A stretch of 64,000 nt of DNA from Pseudomonas sp. 10-1B (GTDB lineage: Bacteria; Pseudomonadota; Gammaproteobacteria; Pseudomonadales; Pseudomonadaceae). The stretch spans positions 186,001 to 250,000 of the forward strand of contig NZ_JYKS01000004.1 of NCBI RefSeq assembly GCF_000935045.1, given 5' to 3'. The notes below the pieces were generated by a model. The model had not been told where the DNA came from. It saw nothing but the letters and a program-made list of their open reading frames with translations, and made no database searches. A program made the translations under genes and the position numbers. Below, piece by piece: positions 35,910 through 45,132 of this stretch. Positions within the stretch are counted from its first letter, which is position 1. Each line of letters begins with the position of its first letter.

Positions 35910-36704
35910 TCACTCGCCGCTGAAGGTCACGCCGACACGGCCCAGGCCGTCGATTTCGGCTTCGAAATGGTCGCCCGGCGCCACCGCCACCATCGGCCCG
36001 AGGGCACCGGTGAGGATGATGTCGCCGGCCCGCAGTGGCTCGCCCAGGCGCGCCATGGTCCGGGCCAGCCACACCGCGGCATTGAGCGGGTGGCCCAGGC
36101 ACTCGGCGCCAGTGCCACTGGACACCAGCTCACCGTTGCGGGTCATGCGCATGGCCGCGCCACGCAGGTCCAGGTCGTGCAGCTGGCGCGCCGGGCCGCC
36201 GAGCACGAAGCAGCCACTGGAAGCGTTGTCGGCCACGGTATCGGCGAAACGGATGTTCCAGCCCTGCACGCGGCTGCCGACGATCTCCAGTGCCGGCAGC
36301 ACATGGCCGGTGGCGGCGATCACATCGGCGAAGGTGGTCTGTGCGCTGGGCAGATCATGAGCCAGCACCAGGGCGATCTCGGCCTCGATCTTCGGCTGCA
36401 TGACGCTGGCATACGGCACGCTTTCGTTGTCGCCGTAGCACATGTCGGCAAACAGGCTGCCGAAGTCCGGCTGATCGACACCCAGTTGCGCCTGCACCTT
36501 GGGGTTGGTCAGGCCGATCTTGCGGCCCACCAGGCGGCGGCCTTCGGCCAGGGCGTGGGCAACGTTCAGACGCTGGATGGCATAGGCCGCCTCGGCGTTT
36601 TCCGCGCCGATGGCATCACGCAACGGGGCGATGGCCTCACCCTGCTGTTGGGCGCGGCGCAGGTCGGCGGCCAGGCGCTCGAGGGTTTTCGAATCGATGG
36701 TCAT
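35910..36704 (-). CDS. mhpD: 2-keto-4-pentenoate hydratase
   Basis: Hydratase of the fumarylacetoacetate-hydrolase-like fold, 264 aa. It adds water to 2-hydroxypenta-2,4-dienoate to give 4-hydroxy-2-oxopentanoate. Metal ligands lie in [16 protein letters not shown], with the family segment [20 protein letters not shown] and a C-terminal [15 protein letters not shown]. It sits in operon order between mhpC and mhpF. Confidence 0.94.
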   Translation of the reverse strand: MTIDSKTLERLAADLRRAQQQGEAIAPLRDAIGAENAEAAYAIQRLNVAHALAEGRRLVGRKIGLTNPKVQAQLGVDQPDFGSLFADMCYGDNESVPYASVMQPKIEAEIALVLAHDLPSAQTTFADVIAATGHVLPALEIVGSRVQGWNIRFADTVADNASSGCFVLGGPARQLHDLDLRGAAMRMTRNGELVSSGTGAECLGHPLNAAVWLARTMARLGEPLRAGDIILTGALGPMVAVAPGDHFEAEIDGLGRVGVTFSGE

Positions 36705-36719
36705 GGGATGTACCTCAAA

Positions 36720-37583
36720 TCAGTGCTGGAGGAAGTCCAGCACCAGGCGGTTGAACGTGTCGGCGTGTTCCCACTGCGCCCAGTGGCCGCAGTTGTTGAA
36801 CACGTGCAGCTCGGAATTGGCGATACCGGCGATCAGGCGCAGGCCGACATCCATCGGCACGAAGCGGTCGTTGCGGCCCCAAACCACCAGGGTCTTGGCC
36901 TTGATCTCGCCCAGGCGCGCGCCGAAATCGGGGAACTGCTTGGGGTTGGCGGCCAGGCTGGCGACGAAGTTCTCCAGGTGATCGCGGCGGCTGAGCATGT
37001 TGTCCAGGCGGGTCTGGAACAGCTCCTCGGTGAGGTCGCTCGGGTCGTAGACGAAGACGTTCATCATCTTCTTCAGGTTGTCGATGGTCGGCTCGCGGTA
37101 CAGGCCGTTGATCAGCTTGATGCCTTCGGTGGGCATCGGCACGAACGGGCTGGCGCCACCGGTGCCACCGCCCATCAGCACCAGTTTGCCGACGCGCTCG
37201 GGGTAGCTCAGGGTGAAGGCCACGGCGCTGTGGCCGCCCATGGAGTTGCCGAGGATGTGCACGCGCTCCAGGCCCAGTACGTCGAGCAGGCCCTTGAGCG
37301 CGGTGGCGTTGAGGTCCGAGCGCGAGCCACGGTTGACGATCGGGTCGCTCTTGCTCCAGCCCGGGCAGTCCATCAGCACCACGCGGTAACCGGCAGCCAG
37401 CAGCGGCTCGATGTTACGGTTGAAGTTGGCCCAGCCACTGGCACCCGGGCCTGAGCCGTGCAGCATGACCACGGTCTCGGCGCCTTCGCCGAGGTCGTTG
37501 TAGTGCAGTTGCAGGTCGAGTTCGCCTTCACGGATGCGGGCGAAACGGCTGCTGGCGGCTTCACTGAGAGAGATGTTGGTCAT
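36720..37583 (-). CDS. mhpC: 2-hydroxy-6-ketonona-2,4-diene-1,9-dioate hydrolase
   Basis: Alpha/beta-hydrolase cleaving the meta-ring-fission product to 2-hydroxypentadienoate and succinate (fumarate for the cinnamate series), 287 aa. The nucleophile is S114 in [10 protein letters not shown], the Asp in [11 protein letters not shown] and the His in [10 protein letters not shown]. The oxyanion segment is [11 protein letters not shown]. The start at 37583 has GGAGG upstream and is preferred to a longer frame. Confidence 0.95.
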   Translation of the reverse strand: MTNISLSEAASSRFARIREGELDLQLHYNDLGEGAETVVMLHGSGPGASGWANFNRNIEPLLAAGYRVVLMDCPGWSKSDPIVNRGSRSDLNATALKGLLDVLGLERVHILGNSMGGHSAVAFTLSYPERVGKLVLMGGGTGGASPFVPMPTEGIKLINGLYREPTIDNLKKMMNVFVYDPSDLTEELFQTRLDNMLSRRDHLENFVASLAANPKQFPDFGARLGEIKAKTLVVWGRNDRFVPMDVGLRLIAGIANSELHVFNNCGHWAQWEHADTFNRLVLDFLQH

Positions 37584-37600
37584 GATGGTTCCTCCGTTCA

Positions 37601-38545
37601 TCAGGTAAGGGAATGGGCGCTGAGCGAGCCGAAGCCGGCGATCCACTCCGGGATCGGCCGGTAGTAGCGCTCGCTGGCCTGGTAGTCGCCGAACGCAGAG
37701 AGCGCAGCGAAGGCCGCTACCCAGGTCTTGACCTCGTGGGTCGACTTGCCGGCCAGCGCCGACAGCTCGGCATTGGCCATGGCGTCGAGCTCGCCGAAAC
37801 GGCGTTGCTCCAGCAGGTCGAGGAAGTGCTTGTCCCAGGTCGGGTTGAGCGGATGCAAGGTGTGCTGGTCGCGCACGAAACCTTCGGCGGCGCTGATCAC
37901 ACGCTGCTGCCGGGCCTGGCGTTCGTTGGCCGGCAGGTCGCGGCCGCTGCCCATCAGGCGATCGGCCATGCGTGCATCGACATGGGCCAGCTCCGGTACC
38001 GGCGGCTGGTGCGACAAGCCGCCGGAGCCGAGAAACAGCACGCGCTTGCCGGTGTTGCGGGCAAAACGCCCAATGGCCTCGCCAAGCAGGCGGGCGCGGG
38101 CGAAGCCTGGCAGTGGTACCGCCACGCTGTTGATGAATACCGGGATCACCGGCTTTTGCGCCAGGCCACCGAGCAGGAACTCCAGCGGCTGGGCAAAACC
38201 ATGGTCGACCTGCATGCGGTAGGACACGGCGGCGTCCACCCCAGCTGCCAACACCGCGTCGGCACAGGCCTCGGCGATGTCGCGCGGTACGTCGAGCGGG
38301 CCGGCGGCGCTCTGGAAATCACCGATGGCGGTGGCTCCCATGCCGATGCAGAAGGCCGGCATGACGTCATAGAAGAAGCCGTTGTAGTGGTCCGGGGCGA
38401 ACAGGAACACCAGGTCCGGGTCGAACGCGGCGATGCGCGCACGGGCGGCGCCGATCACCTCATCCACTTCGGCCAGCACGGCTTGCTCCGGATCGACGTA
38501 ACCCACCAACGGGGTATGCGACAGGCAATGCAGATAAGCGCTCAT
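37601..38545 (-). CDS. mhpB: 2,3-dihydroxyphenylpropionate 1,2-dioxygenase
   Basis: Class III extradiol ring-cleavage dioxygenase of the LigB family, 314 aa, cutting 2,3-dihydroxyphenylpropionate or its cinnamate analogue at the meta position. H115 (QVDHGF) and H179 (SGGLSHQP) fall exactly where the catalytic histidines of E. coli MhpB are. The N-terminal iron-binding segment is [10 protein letters not shown]. It is the point at which the hca and mhp branches merge. Confidence 0.96.
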   Translation of the reverse strand: MSAYLHCLSHTPLVGYVDPEQAVLAEVDEVIGAARARIAAFDPDLVFLFAPDHYNGFFYDVMPAFCIGMGATAIGDFQSAAGPLDVPRDIAEACADAVLAAGVDAAVSYRMQVDHGFAQPLEFLLGGLAQKPVIPVFINSVAVPLPGFARARLLGEAIGRFARNTGKRVLFLGSGGLSHQPPVPELAHVDARMADRLMGSGRDLPANERQARQQRVISAAEGFVRDQHTLHPLNPTWDKHFLDLLEQRRFGELDAMANAELSALAGKSTHEVKTWVAAFAALSAFGDYQASERYYRPIPEWIAGFGSLSAHSLT

Positions 38546-38546
38546 C

Positions 38547-40220
38547 TCAAGCCACCTTGGACGCCAGTGGCGCCTGTTGGCCAGCCTGAGGCTGGGCGGC
38601 CAATGCGCGCAGCAAGACGTCGCTGGCCTGGCCGATGGTCTGTGGAATGGCCACCGCGCCGACGAAACGATCTGGGCGCAGTAGCGCGATCGATACCGGG
38701 TAGCGGCCGAACCACTCCTTCAGGCGACCAGTGCAGTCACCCACGCGAACGACCCCGTCCGGCACTTCACGCCCAGCCTTGAGCTGGACTTCCGGTAGCA
38801 CCTGGATGAAGCAGGCACCCAGCGCACGCCAGGCCTGCACCTGGGCGCTGCTCAAGCCCCATAGCGGATCGTTGCCCCAGGCGATGAAGGCGAAGTTGCT
38901 GCCGATCACGTCATCCAACAGGCGGATGTCACCCGACTCGGTGAGTACCTTGGGCTGGATGAACATGCGCCCGACCGGCGAGGCCTTGTTCTTGCTGCCC
39001 GGCTCGGTCACCAGTGCACCTTTGGTGTACTGCGGCATGGGCTTGAAGCGCATTTCCAGGAAGTAGCGCTTGACCGCAGGCAGGTAGTTCAGCATCCAGG
39101 AAATGCCGTCACGCAAGGTACCTTGCCAGCGCTTGGGCGGCGCCAGCACGTGGCCAGCCAGCACCGACAAATCGATCATCGCCTTGGCATGGTCGCGGCG
39201 TTCCTGCTCGTAGGTGTCGAGCAGCGCTTCGCCTGCCAGGCCCTTGACCACCAGGGCCAGCTTCCAGCCGAGGTTGCTGGCGTCACGCATGCCACTGTTG
39301 TAGCCCTGGCCCTGCCACACCGGCATGATGTGCGCAGCGTCGCCGGCCAGCAGCACCCGCTTGACCCGGAACTGGCTCGCCAGGCGGGCGTTGTGGGTGT
39401 ACACGCGCTTGCGGATCAGCTCGACGCGGTCCGGGTCCGGCAGCACCTTGGCCAGCAGCTTGCGCATGTTCTCGGGCTTGCCCAGCTGTTCTTCGGTCTC
39501 ACCCGGCATCACCATGAACTCGAAGCGGCGCACGCCGTGCGGCAGCGCCGCCGACACATACGGCCGCACCGGATCGCAGCACAGGTAGACGTTGGGGGTG
39601 CCCAGCGGGTCGTTGGCGATGTCGATGACGATCCACTGGTTGGGGGCGGTCTTGCCTTCGAAGGCAATGTCCAGGGTGCGGCGGATCAGGCTGTTGCCGC
39701 CGTCGCATGCCACCAGGTAGCGGGCACGCACGCTTTCCTGGCAGCCTTCCGGGCCATTCATGCGCAGGCTGACGCCCTGCTCGTCCTGCTGGAACTCCAC
39801 CACATCGCGAGAAAACAGCGTGCGCACATTGGCAAAACGCGCCAGCCCCCGGTGTAGCACAGCATCGACCTGTGGCTGGATGAAGGCATTGCGGCGTGAC
39901 CAGCCAAACTCGTCGGTGGTGGGCTGGATATCGGCGAAGCAGCGGCCCTTGGGCGTCAGGAAGCGCATCGCGTGCCAAGGTGTGGTGTGCGGCAGTACCT
40001 GCTCGACCAGGCCGATGGCCTGCACGGTCCGCAGCGACTCGTCGTCGATGCCGATGGCGCGCGGGTAGTCGATCAGCTGGTCGAGCTTCTCGATCTGCAG
40101 CACCTGCACCCCAGCCTGGCCGAGATAGTTGGCGATGGCCAGCCCTACCGGGCCGGCACCGATGATCACTACGTCTGCGGTGTAGTCGGCCTGAAAATGA
40201 TCTGGATGCGGCTTGTTCAT
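38547..40220 (-). CDS. mhpA: 3-(3-hydroxyphenyl)propionate/3-hydroxycinnamate hydroxylase
   Basis: Flavoprotein aromatic hydroxylase, 557 aa, converting 3-(3-hydroxyphenyl)propionate to 2,3-dihydroxyphenylpropionate with NADH and O2. FAD motif [22 protein letters not shown] motif [18 protein letters not shown] motif [18 protein letters not shown]. The start MNKPHPDH at 40220 is the first gene of the mhp operon. The start codon is embedded in ACAACAATGAACAAG, a likely Hfq/Crc site. Its length matches the E. coli enzyme. Confidence 0.95.
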   Translation of the reverse strand: MNKPHPDHFQADYTADVVIIGAGPVGLAIANYLGQAGVQVLQIEKLDQLIDYPRAIGIDDESLRTVQAIGLVEQVLPHTTPWHAMRFLTPKGRCFADIQPTTDEFGWSRRNAFIQPQVDAVLHRGLARFANVRTLFSRDVVEFQQDEQGVSLRMNGPEGCQESVRARYLVACDGGNSLIRRTLDIAFEGKTAPNQWIVIDIANDPLGTPNVYLCCDPVRPYVSAALPHGVRRFEFMVMPGETEEQLGKPENMRKLLAKVLPDPDRVELIRKRVYTHNARLASQFRVKRVLLAGDAAHIMPVWQGQGYNSGMRDASNLGWKLALVVKGLAGEALLDTYEQERRDHAKAMIDLSVLAGHVLAPPKRWQGTLRDGISWMLNYLPAVKRYFLEMRFKPMPQYTKGALVTEPGSKNKASPVGRMFIQPKVLTESGDIRLLDDVIGSNFAFIAWGNDPLWGLSSAQVQAWRALGACFIQVLPEVQLKAGREVPDGVVRVGDCTGRLKEWFGRYPVSIALLRPDRFVGAVAIPQTIGQASDVLLRALAAQPQAGQQAPLASKVA

Positions 40221-40226
40221 TGTTGT
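40212..40226 (-). promoter_or_regulatory. Putative Hfq/Crc site over the mhpA start codon
   Basis: The minus strand reads ACAACA-ATG-AACAAG around the start codon, an A-rich AAnAA-type tract. Binding would place the whole mhp operon under catabolite repression. Confidence 0.45.
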
Positions 40227-40537
40227 AATCCTCGACACTGCCCCACGGCGTCCCCGGCATATTCCAGGCAAGCCGCGACCGTCCTCGCGCAGGCAGGCGC
40301 AAGAGGGATGAAGGGGCGTTTTGACTGGTACGGGGTCTAGCGGAATGTCACTACGCTTCGAAGGAGGAAGGCGCAGGCAATGGATAGGGACAGCAGGCAG
40401 GCATGGCGCATGTTGTATTCCCCTGTCAGGGCATTTGTAGTTGTTGCGGCGAGTATAGAAATGATGCCGATTGCCCTACAATGAAAAACCGCCTTGCTGT
40501 GCACCAAGTGCACATCATTGTTTTATAAGGATTTTTC
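40221..40537. other. mhpA-mhpR divergent control region
   Basis: A 317-bp gap without a credible gene. It contains the 17-bp TGTGCAC dyad near mhpR, the promoters expected in both directions, and a long (about 270-nt) leader for mhpA. Confidence 0.7.
40498..40514. promoter_or_regulatory. MhpR operator
   Basis: Perfect dyad TGTGCAC-CAA-GTGCACA, 24 bp before the mhpR start codon. It is the same GTGCAC-type palindrome known as the MhpR site in E. coli. It is placed to activate mhpA and autoregulate mhpR. Confidence 0.75.
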
Positions 40538-41359
40538 TTGAATTTTGACCGAGATTCCGAGTATAAGACCGTACGCGGGCTGAGCCGTGGCCTGGCCCTG
40601 CTCAACGCCCTCAACCGTCTGGACGGGGGTGCCAGCCCGACGCGCCTGGCCGAAATCACCGGCCTGCATCGCACGACCGTTCGGCGCCTGCTCGAGACCT
40701 TGCAGGACGAAGGCTACGTGCGCCGCAGCGAATCCGACGACAGCTTCCGCCTGGCCCTCAAGGTGCGTGAGCTGAGCGAAGGGTTTCGCGACGAACAGTG
40801 GATCTCCGCCATCGCCGCACCGTTGCTCGGTGACCTGTTGCAGCGCGTGGTGTGGCCGACCGATATCTGCACGCTGGACGTGGACGAGATGGTGGTGCGC
40901 GAGACGACGCACCGGTTCAGCCGCCTGTCGTTCCACCGTTCGATGGTCGGACGTCGCCTGCCGGTGCTGCAAACGGCAACCGGGCTGGCCTACCTGGCAT
41001 TCTGCGGCGAGGCGGAACGTGAGCAGATCCTGGCGCTGCTGGCCACCCGCGACGAGCCCGAATGCCACCTGGCCCGCGACCGCCTGGCGCTGGACAATAT
41101 CCTGCGCAAGGCACGCCATCGTGGTTACGGCGAGAACTACATGGGTTGGAACCGGGAAGCCAACATCGCCTCCATTGCGGTGCCCCTGTACGACCATGAC
41201 AGCCAACGACTACTGGGCTGTGTCAGCCTTATCTACATCGCCAAGGCCATGAGCATCGAACTGGCCGCCGAGCGCTACCTGCCAGCGCTGCAGGCCTTTG
41301 CCCAGCAAGTCAGGCAAAACCTCGGCAGCGACCATTCATCGCCGCCGGGGCTGTCGTGA
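40538..41359 (+). CDS. mhpR: IclR-family activator of the mhp operon
   Basis: IclR-type regulator, 273 aa: helix-turn-helix at about 10-70 (SPTRLAEITGLHRTTVRRLL, DEGYVRRSESDD) and an effector domain (MVGRRLPVLQTATGLAYLAF). This resembles E. coli MhpR, which answers 3-(3-hydroxyphenyl)propionate. The start is a TTG at 40538, with AAGGA 6 nt upstream; no ATG is suitably placed. It is divergent from mhpA, with the operator in between. Confidence 0.88.
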   Translation: MNFDRDSEYKTVRGLSRGLALLNALNRLDGGASPTRLAEITGLHRTTVRRLLETLQDEGYVRRSESDDSFRLALKVRELSEGFRDEQWISAIAAPLLGDLLQRVVWPTDICTLDVDEMVVRETTHRFSRLSFHRSMVGRRLPVLQTATGLAYLAFCGEAEREQILALLATRDEPECHLARDRLALDNILRKARHRGYGENYMGWNREANIASIAVPLYDHDSQRLLGCVSLIYIAKAMSIELAAERYLPALQAFAQQVRQNLGSDHSSPPGLS

Positions 41360-41413
41360 CGGGGCTATCGTGACGGGCTCGCGGGCAACAAAACTGCTCT
41401 TACCCGTTTCGGC

Positions 41414-42688
41414 TCAGAAGCGCGGCTTGACGACTTTCCAATCCGGCCGGTAGCGCTGCATCTGCTTGACGTCGTCACGCTGGCGAATTCCGCAACTGAG
41501 GTATTGGTCATGCAGCTTGCCCAGTTGGTCGTGATCCAGTTCTACACCCAGCCCCGGCGCGCGGGTGATCTGTACGCACCCGTCGACGATCGGCAATTTA
41601 CCCCCCTTGATCACCTCTTCGTCCGGCTCCTGCCAGGGGTAGTGCGTGTCGCAGGCGTAGTCGAGGTTGGGCACGGCGGCAGCCACATGCGCCATGGCCA
41701 TCAGGCTGATACCCAGGTGCGAGTTGGAGTGCATGGACACGCCCAAACCGAACGTCTCGCACATCTTCGCCAGTACCTGAGTATCGCGCAGCCCCCCCCA
41801 GTAATGGTGGTCGGCCAGGACGATCTGCACGCTGTTCTGGCGAATGCTGCGGCGCAATTCGTCGAAATCGGTGACGACCATGTTGGTTGCCAGCGGCAGG
41901 CCAGTGCGCTTATGCAATTCGGCCATGCCCTCCAACCCCGGGGTAGGGTCTTCGTAATACTGCAGGTCGTCAGCCAGCAGTTCAGCCATGTGAATGGCAG
42001 TTTCCAGCGACCAGTTACCATTGGGGTCGATGCGCAGCGGCACGCCCGGGAACGCCTTCTTCAATGCCTTGATGCACGACACCTCGTGCCCCGGCTCCAG
42101 TGCGCCCGCCTTGAGCTTGATGCTCTTGAAGCCATAGGTTTCGATCATGCGACGGGCCTGGGCGACGATTTGCGCTTCGCTGATCGCCTCGCCCCAGTCG
42201 TCCGGCTCATAGGGCGAATCGATGTGCCTGGCGTACTTGAAGAACAAGTACGCACTGAACGGAATGCGGTCGCGGATCGCGCCACCGAGCAGGTCCACCA
42301 CTGGCACATTCAGCGAGCGCGCCTGCAGGTCGAGAAACGCCACTTCGAACGCCGAATAGGCGTTGCTCACCGCCTTGCTGGCATGGGAGCCAGGCGCCAG
42401 TTCGGCACCGGCCAGGCTCGCCGGCCGATGCGCAGCCACCGTGGCCTGGACGATGGCCCGCAGTTGGTTGAGGTTGAACGGGTCGAGCCCGATCAGTTGC
42501 TGCTGCACCGCTTGCTGGATGGCCAGTGCCGGGGCATCGCCATAGCTTTCGCCCAGGCCGATGTAACCGGTGTCGCTCTCGACCTCGATGATCGAGCGCA
42601 GTGCATAGGGTTCATGAATACCGCTGGCATTGAGCAGCGGCGGATCGCGAAAAGCGATGGGGGTGACGGTTACGCGGACAACTTTCAA
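41414..42688 (-). CDS. gudD: Glucarate dehydratase-type enolase-superfamily enzyme
   Basis: Acid-sugar dehydratase of the enolase superfamily, 424 aa, expected to convert D-glucarate to 5-keto-4-deoxy-D-glucarate. The bases K-x-K lie in FKSIKLKAG, metal ligands in RIDPNGNWSL, YYEDPTPG and ADHHYWGG, and the His base in SMHSNSHLGISLM. The start is TTG at 42688 with AGGGAG 7 nt upstream; it overlaps the transporter stop. An apparent upstream extension to 43813 in the same frame is the transporter read out of frame. Other hexarates remain possible substrates. Confidence 0.85.
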   Translation of the reverse strand: MKVVRVTVTPIAFRDPPLLNASGIHEPYALRSIIEVESDTGYIGLGESYGDAPALAIQQAVQQQLIGLDPFNLNQLRAIVQATVAAHRPASLAGAELAPGSHASKAVSNAYSAFEVAFLDLQARSLNVPVVDLLGGAIRDRIPFSAYLFFKYARHIDSPYEPDDWGEAISEAQIVAQARRMIETYGFKSIKLKAGALEPGHEVSCIKALKKAFPGVPLRIDPNGNWSLETAIHMAELLADDLQYYEDPTPGLEGMAELHKRTGLPLATNMVVTDFDELRRSIRQNSVQIVLADHHYWGGLRDTQVLAKMCETFGLGVSMHSNSHLGISLMAMAHVAAAVPNLDYACDTHYPWQEPDEEVIKGGKLPIVDGCVQITRAPGLGVELDHDQLGKLHDQYLSCGIRQRDDVKQMQRYRPDWKVVKPRF

Positions 42689-44082
42689 GAGGCAGCTCCC
42701 TGTAGACCAGAACGCGTGGCGTGATGATGGGATGACACTTCGCAAGAGTCGTGGGCTGCGGGCCTCACGGTCGGCAAACCGTGACCGCCGCGCGGTGTGG
42801 TACGGGCGAAGAACACGGCGGCCGCGGCCAGCAGCGAAGTCGCGGCCAGGCCATAGAGCCCGCCCTCGATGGAGCCAGTGGTCTGTTCCAGAAAACCGAA
42901 GGCAGTCGGCGCCACGAACCCGCCCAGGTTGCCGATGGAGTTGATCAAGGCAATGACCGCAGCCGCGATACGCGCATCGAGGTAGCCTTGGGGAATGGGC
43001 CAGAACAAGGCCGACGCAGCCTTGAAGCCAATGGCGGCGAAGCAGATGGCAACGAAGGCGAATACCGCCCCGCCGGTGGTCGACATGAACATGCCGACCG
43101 CGGCGATCACCAGCATCAGCGCGACCCAGGCCTGTTGGCGCTTCCATTTGCTGGCCATGGCGGCGAAGGCATACATCGCGATGATGGAAATCAACCAGGG
43201 AATCGCGTTGAACAGGCCGACCTCGAAGTCGCTCAGGCTGCCCATTTTCCTGATCATGCTCGGCAACCAGAAGGTCGCGCCATAGATGGTCAGGGCGATG
43301 GAGAAGTAGATGAAACAGAACAGCGCGATCTGCTTGTCCACCAGCAACCTGAAGATCGAGGGACGGCAGACCTGATTCGCCTCGCGGGCTCGCTGCTCCA
43401 GTTCGATGGCCGAGACCAGTGCGTCCTGTTCGACCTTGCTGAGCCACCGGGCCTGGCGAGGGTGCGACTGCAACCAGAACCAGACGAAACCACAGAGCGC
43501 GATAGAGGCAAAGCCTTCGATCAGGAACATCCACTGCCAGCCATGCAGGCTCAGCCCGTCGATATGCAACAGTGCGCCCGACACCGGCCCGGAGATCACC
43601 GAAGCGATAGCCGACCCGCTGAGAAAAATGGCCATGGCCTTGCCACGCTCGGCAGCCGGCAACCATTGCGTGAAGTAGTAGATGATGCCCGGGAAAAAGC
43701 CGGCTTCGGCCGCCCCGAGGATGAAGCGCAGCACGTAGAAACTGGTTTCGCCCTTCACGAATGCCATGGCCATGGCCGCTGCGCCCCAGGTGAACATGAT
43801 GCGCGTCAGCCATGCACGGGCGCCATAGCGCTGCAACAGCATGTTCGATGGCACTTCGAAGATGGCGTAGCCAATGAAGAACAGCCCGGCGCCCAGGCCA
43901 TAGGCCGCCGCGCCGATACCCAGGTCGGTTTCCAGATGGCTACGCACGAAGCCGATATTGACCCGGTCGATGTAGTTGACGATGAACATGATGACGAACA
44001 ACGGCAGCACATGGCGCTTGACTTTGGTGGCCGCGCGGGCAAGTGCGGCGGGGTCTGGCGAGGCGTGTAAGGTCTTCAACAT
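42685..44082 (-). CDS. MFS sugar-acid transporter, GudP-like
   Basis: Anion:cation symporter branch of the major facilitator superfamily (GudP/ExuT-like), 465 aa. Typical features are NYIDRVNIGFVRSHLETDLG in helix 1, FIGYAIFEVPSNMLLQRYGA and RFILGAAEAGFFPGIIYYFT. The hydrophilic tail of about 35 residues is longer than usual. It precedes the glucarate dehydratase gene with a 4-bp overlap and is divergent from the LysR gene, forming a two-gene hexarate uptake module. Confidence 0.9.
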   Translation of the reverse strand: MLKTLHASPDPAALARAATKVKRHVLPLFVIMFIVNYIDRVNIGFVRSHLETDLGIGAAAYGLGAGLFFIGYAIFEVPSNMLLQRYGARAWLTRIMFTWGAAAMAMAFVKGETSFYVLRFILGAAEAGFFPGIIYYFTQWLPAAERGKAMAIFLSGSAIASVISGPVSGALLHIDGLSLHGWQWMFLIEGFASIALCGFVWFWLQSHPRQARWLSKVEQDALVSAIELEQRAREANQVCRPSIFRLLVDKQIALFCFIYFSIALTIYGATFWLPSMIRKMGSLSDFEVGLFNAIPWLISIIAMYAFAAMASKWKRQQAWVALMLVIAAVGMFMSTTGGAVFAFVAICFAAIGFKAASALFWPIPQGYLDARIAAAVIALINSIGNLGGFVAPTAFGFLEQTTGSIEGGLYGLAATSLLAAAAVFFARTTPRGGHGLPTVRPAAHDSCEVSSHHHATRSGLQGAAS

Positions 44083-44163
44083 TGACTCCCGTTCATTGTT
44101 TTTTTAGGGACGACGAATGATGGACGCCCGGTATTATTACTGTCTAATCTAACCTGGCATAGG

Positions 44164-44186
44164 ATTGATACCCGGATTGGATCAAT
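44164..44186. promoter_or_regulatory. LysR-type operator overlapping the regulator start
   Basis: Perfect dyad ATTGAT-N11-ATCAAT with the LysR T-N11-A spacing. It ends in the LysR gene's ATG, a position suited to autorepression, and is 82 bp from the transporter start on the other strand. Confidence 0.6.
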
Positions 44187-45093
44187 GTTCGAACTTACCC
44201 AACTGCGCTGCTTCACCACCGTGGCCACCGAGCTTAATTTCCGCCGGGCAGCGGAACGCTTGAACATGACTCAACCGCCGCTCAGCCGGCAGATCCAGCT
44301 ACTGGAGCATGCATTGGGCGTCGAGCTATTCACCCGCACCACGCGCACGGTTGCCCTTACCGCCGCCGGCCGGGCGTTCTTCATCGAGGCGCAGAACCTG
44401 CTGGAGCGTGCCCAGCAGGCCGCAGCCAGCGCCAGGCGTTATGCCGAAGGCGATATCGGTACGGTGAACGTCAGTTTCGTGGGCAGCGCGGTATATGAGT
44501 TCCTACCCAAGGTCATTGCCGAGGCCCGCCTCAAGCAACCGCAGGTGAAGATCAATCTGTCCGAGATGAACACCTATCAGCAGCACGAAGCCCTGCGTGC
44601 CCGACGCATCGATCTGGGCATCGTGCGGGCGCCGTTCATGGAGCCGGGCTATGTCAACGAATGCCTGGTGCGCGAGCCGTTCGTGCTGGCCGTACACAGC
44701 AGCCATCGGCTCGCCAGCGCTGATGTAGTTTCGATTCAGGACCTGGATGCCCAGCCGTTTCTGATGTACGCCCATTCCGCGTACCCGCCGTTCAACGAGC
44801 TGCTCACCGGCAGGCTACGCTCAGCGCGTGTCGCACCTGAGTTCGTGCAATGGCTAGGGTCGTCCCTGACCATCCTGGCACTGGTCAACGCGTCCATGGG
44901 GCTAGCCCTGGTACCACGATGTGCCAGCAGTGTGGCGTTCAAGCATGTGGTGTTTCGCGAGATCGACCTGGGTGAAGGCGTGGTGAGCGAACTGTATCTG
45001 AGCTGGCACCAGGACAACGACAACCCGGCATTCGCCATGTTGCTCCAAGGCATTCGCCGTGCGGCGCGGCAGGGGTGGGCCACAGACGCCTGA
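44185..45093 (+). CDS. LysR-family regulator of the glucarate module
   Basis: LysR regulator of 302 aa. The DNA-binding domain is at 1-62 (MFELTQLRCFTTVATELNFR, TQPPLSRQIQLLEHALGVEL), followed by the effector domain with FVGSAVYEFLPKVIAEARLK. It is divergent from the GudP-like transporter/dehydratase pair and separated from it by 102 bp holding a dyad operator, hence the likely activator of that pair. Confidence 0.9.
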   Translation: MFELTQLRCFTTVATELNFRRAAERLNMTQPPLSRQIQLLEHALGVELFTRTTRTVALTAAGRAFFIEAQNLLERAQQAAASARRYAEGDIGTVNVSFVGSAVYEFLPKVIAEARLKQPQVKINLSEMNTYQQHEALRARRIDLGIVRAPFMEPGYVNECLVREPFVLAVHSSHRLASADVVSIQDLDAQPFLMYAHSAYPPFNELLTGRLRSARVAPEFVQWLGSSLTILALVNASMGLALVPRCASSVAFKHVVFREIDLGEGVVSELYLSWHQDNDNPAFAMLLQGIRRAARQGWATDA

Positions 45094-45132
45094 TCCCCCG
45101 CCGCAACCGCGTCACGCTCGTTGGCGCTGGCC

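Noticed and set aside
34864..37454. Long plus-strand open frames (about 500 codons each)
   Set aside because: They mirror mhpF, mhpD and mhpC, whose catalytic motifs are on the minus strand.
42689..43813. N-terminal extension that would make the glucarate dehydratase about 799 residues
   Set aside because: The extra 375 codons are the MFS carrier gene read in the wrong frame; the carrier has clear family motifs and the dehydratase has its own ribosome site and TTG start.
44120..44160. Further copy of the TAGTA-N-TACTA operator near the glucarate LysR gene (GGTATTATTACTG)
   Set aside because: It is not a proper palindrome and lacks the TAGTA/TACTA arms; probably just AT-rich promoter sequence.
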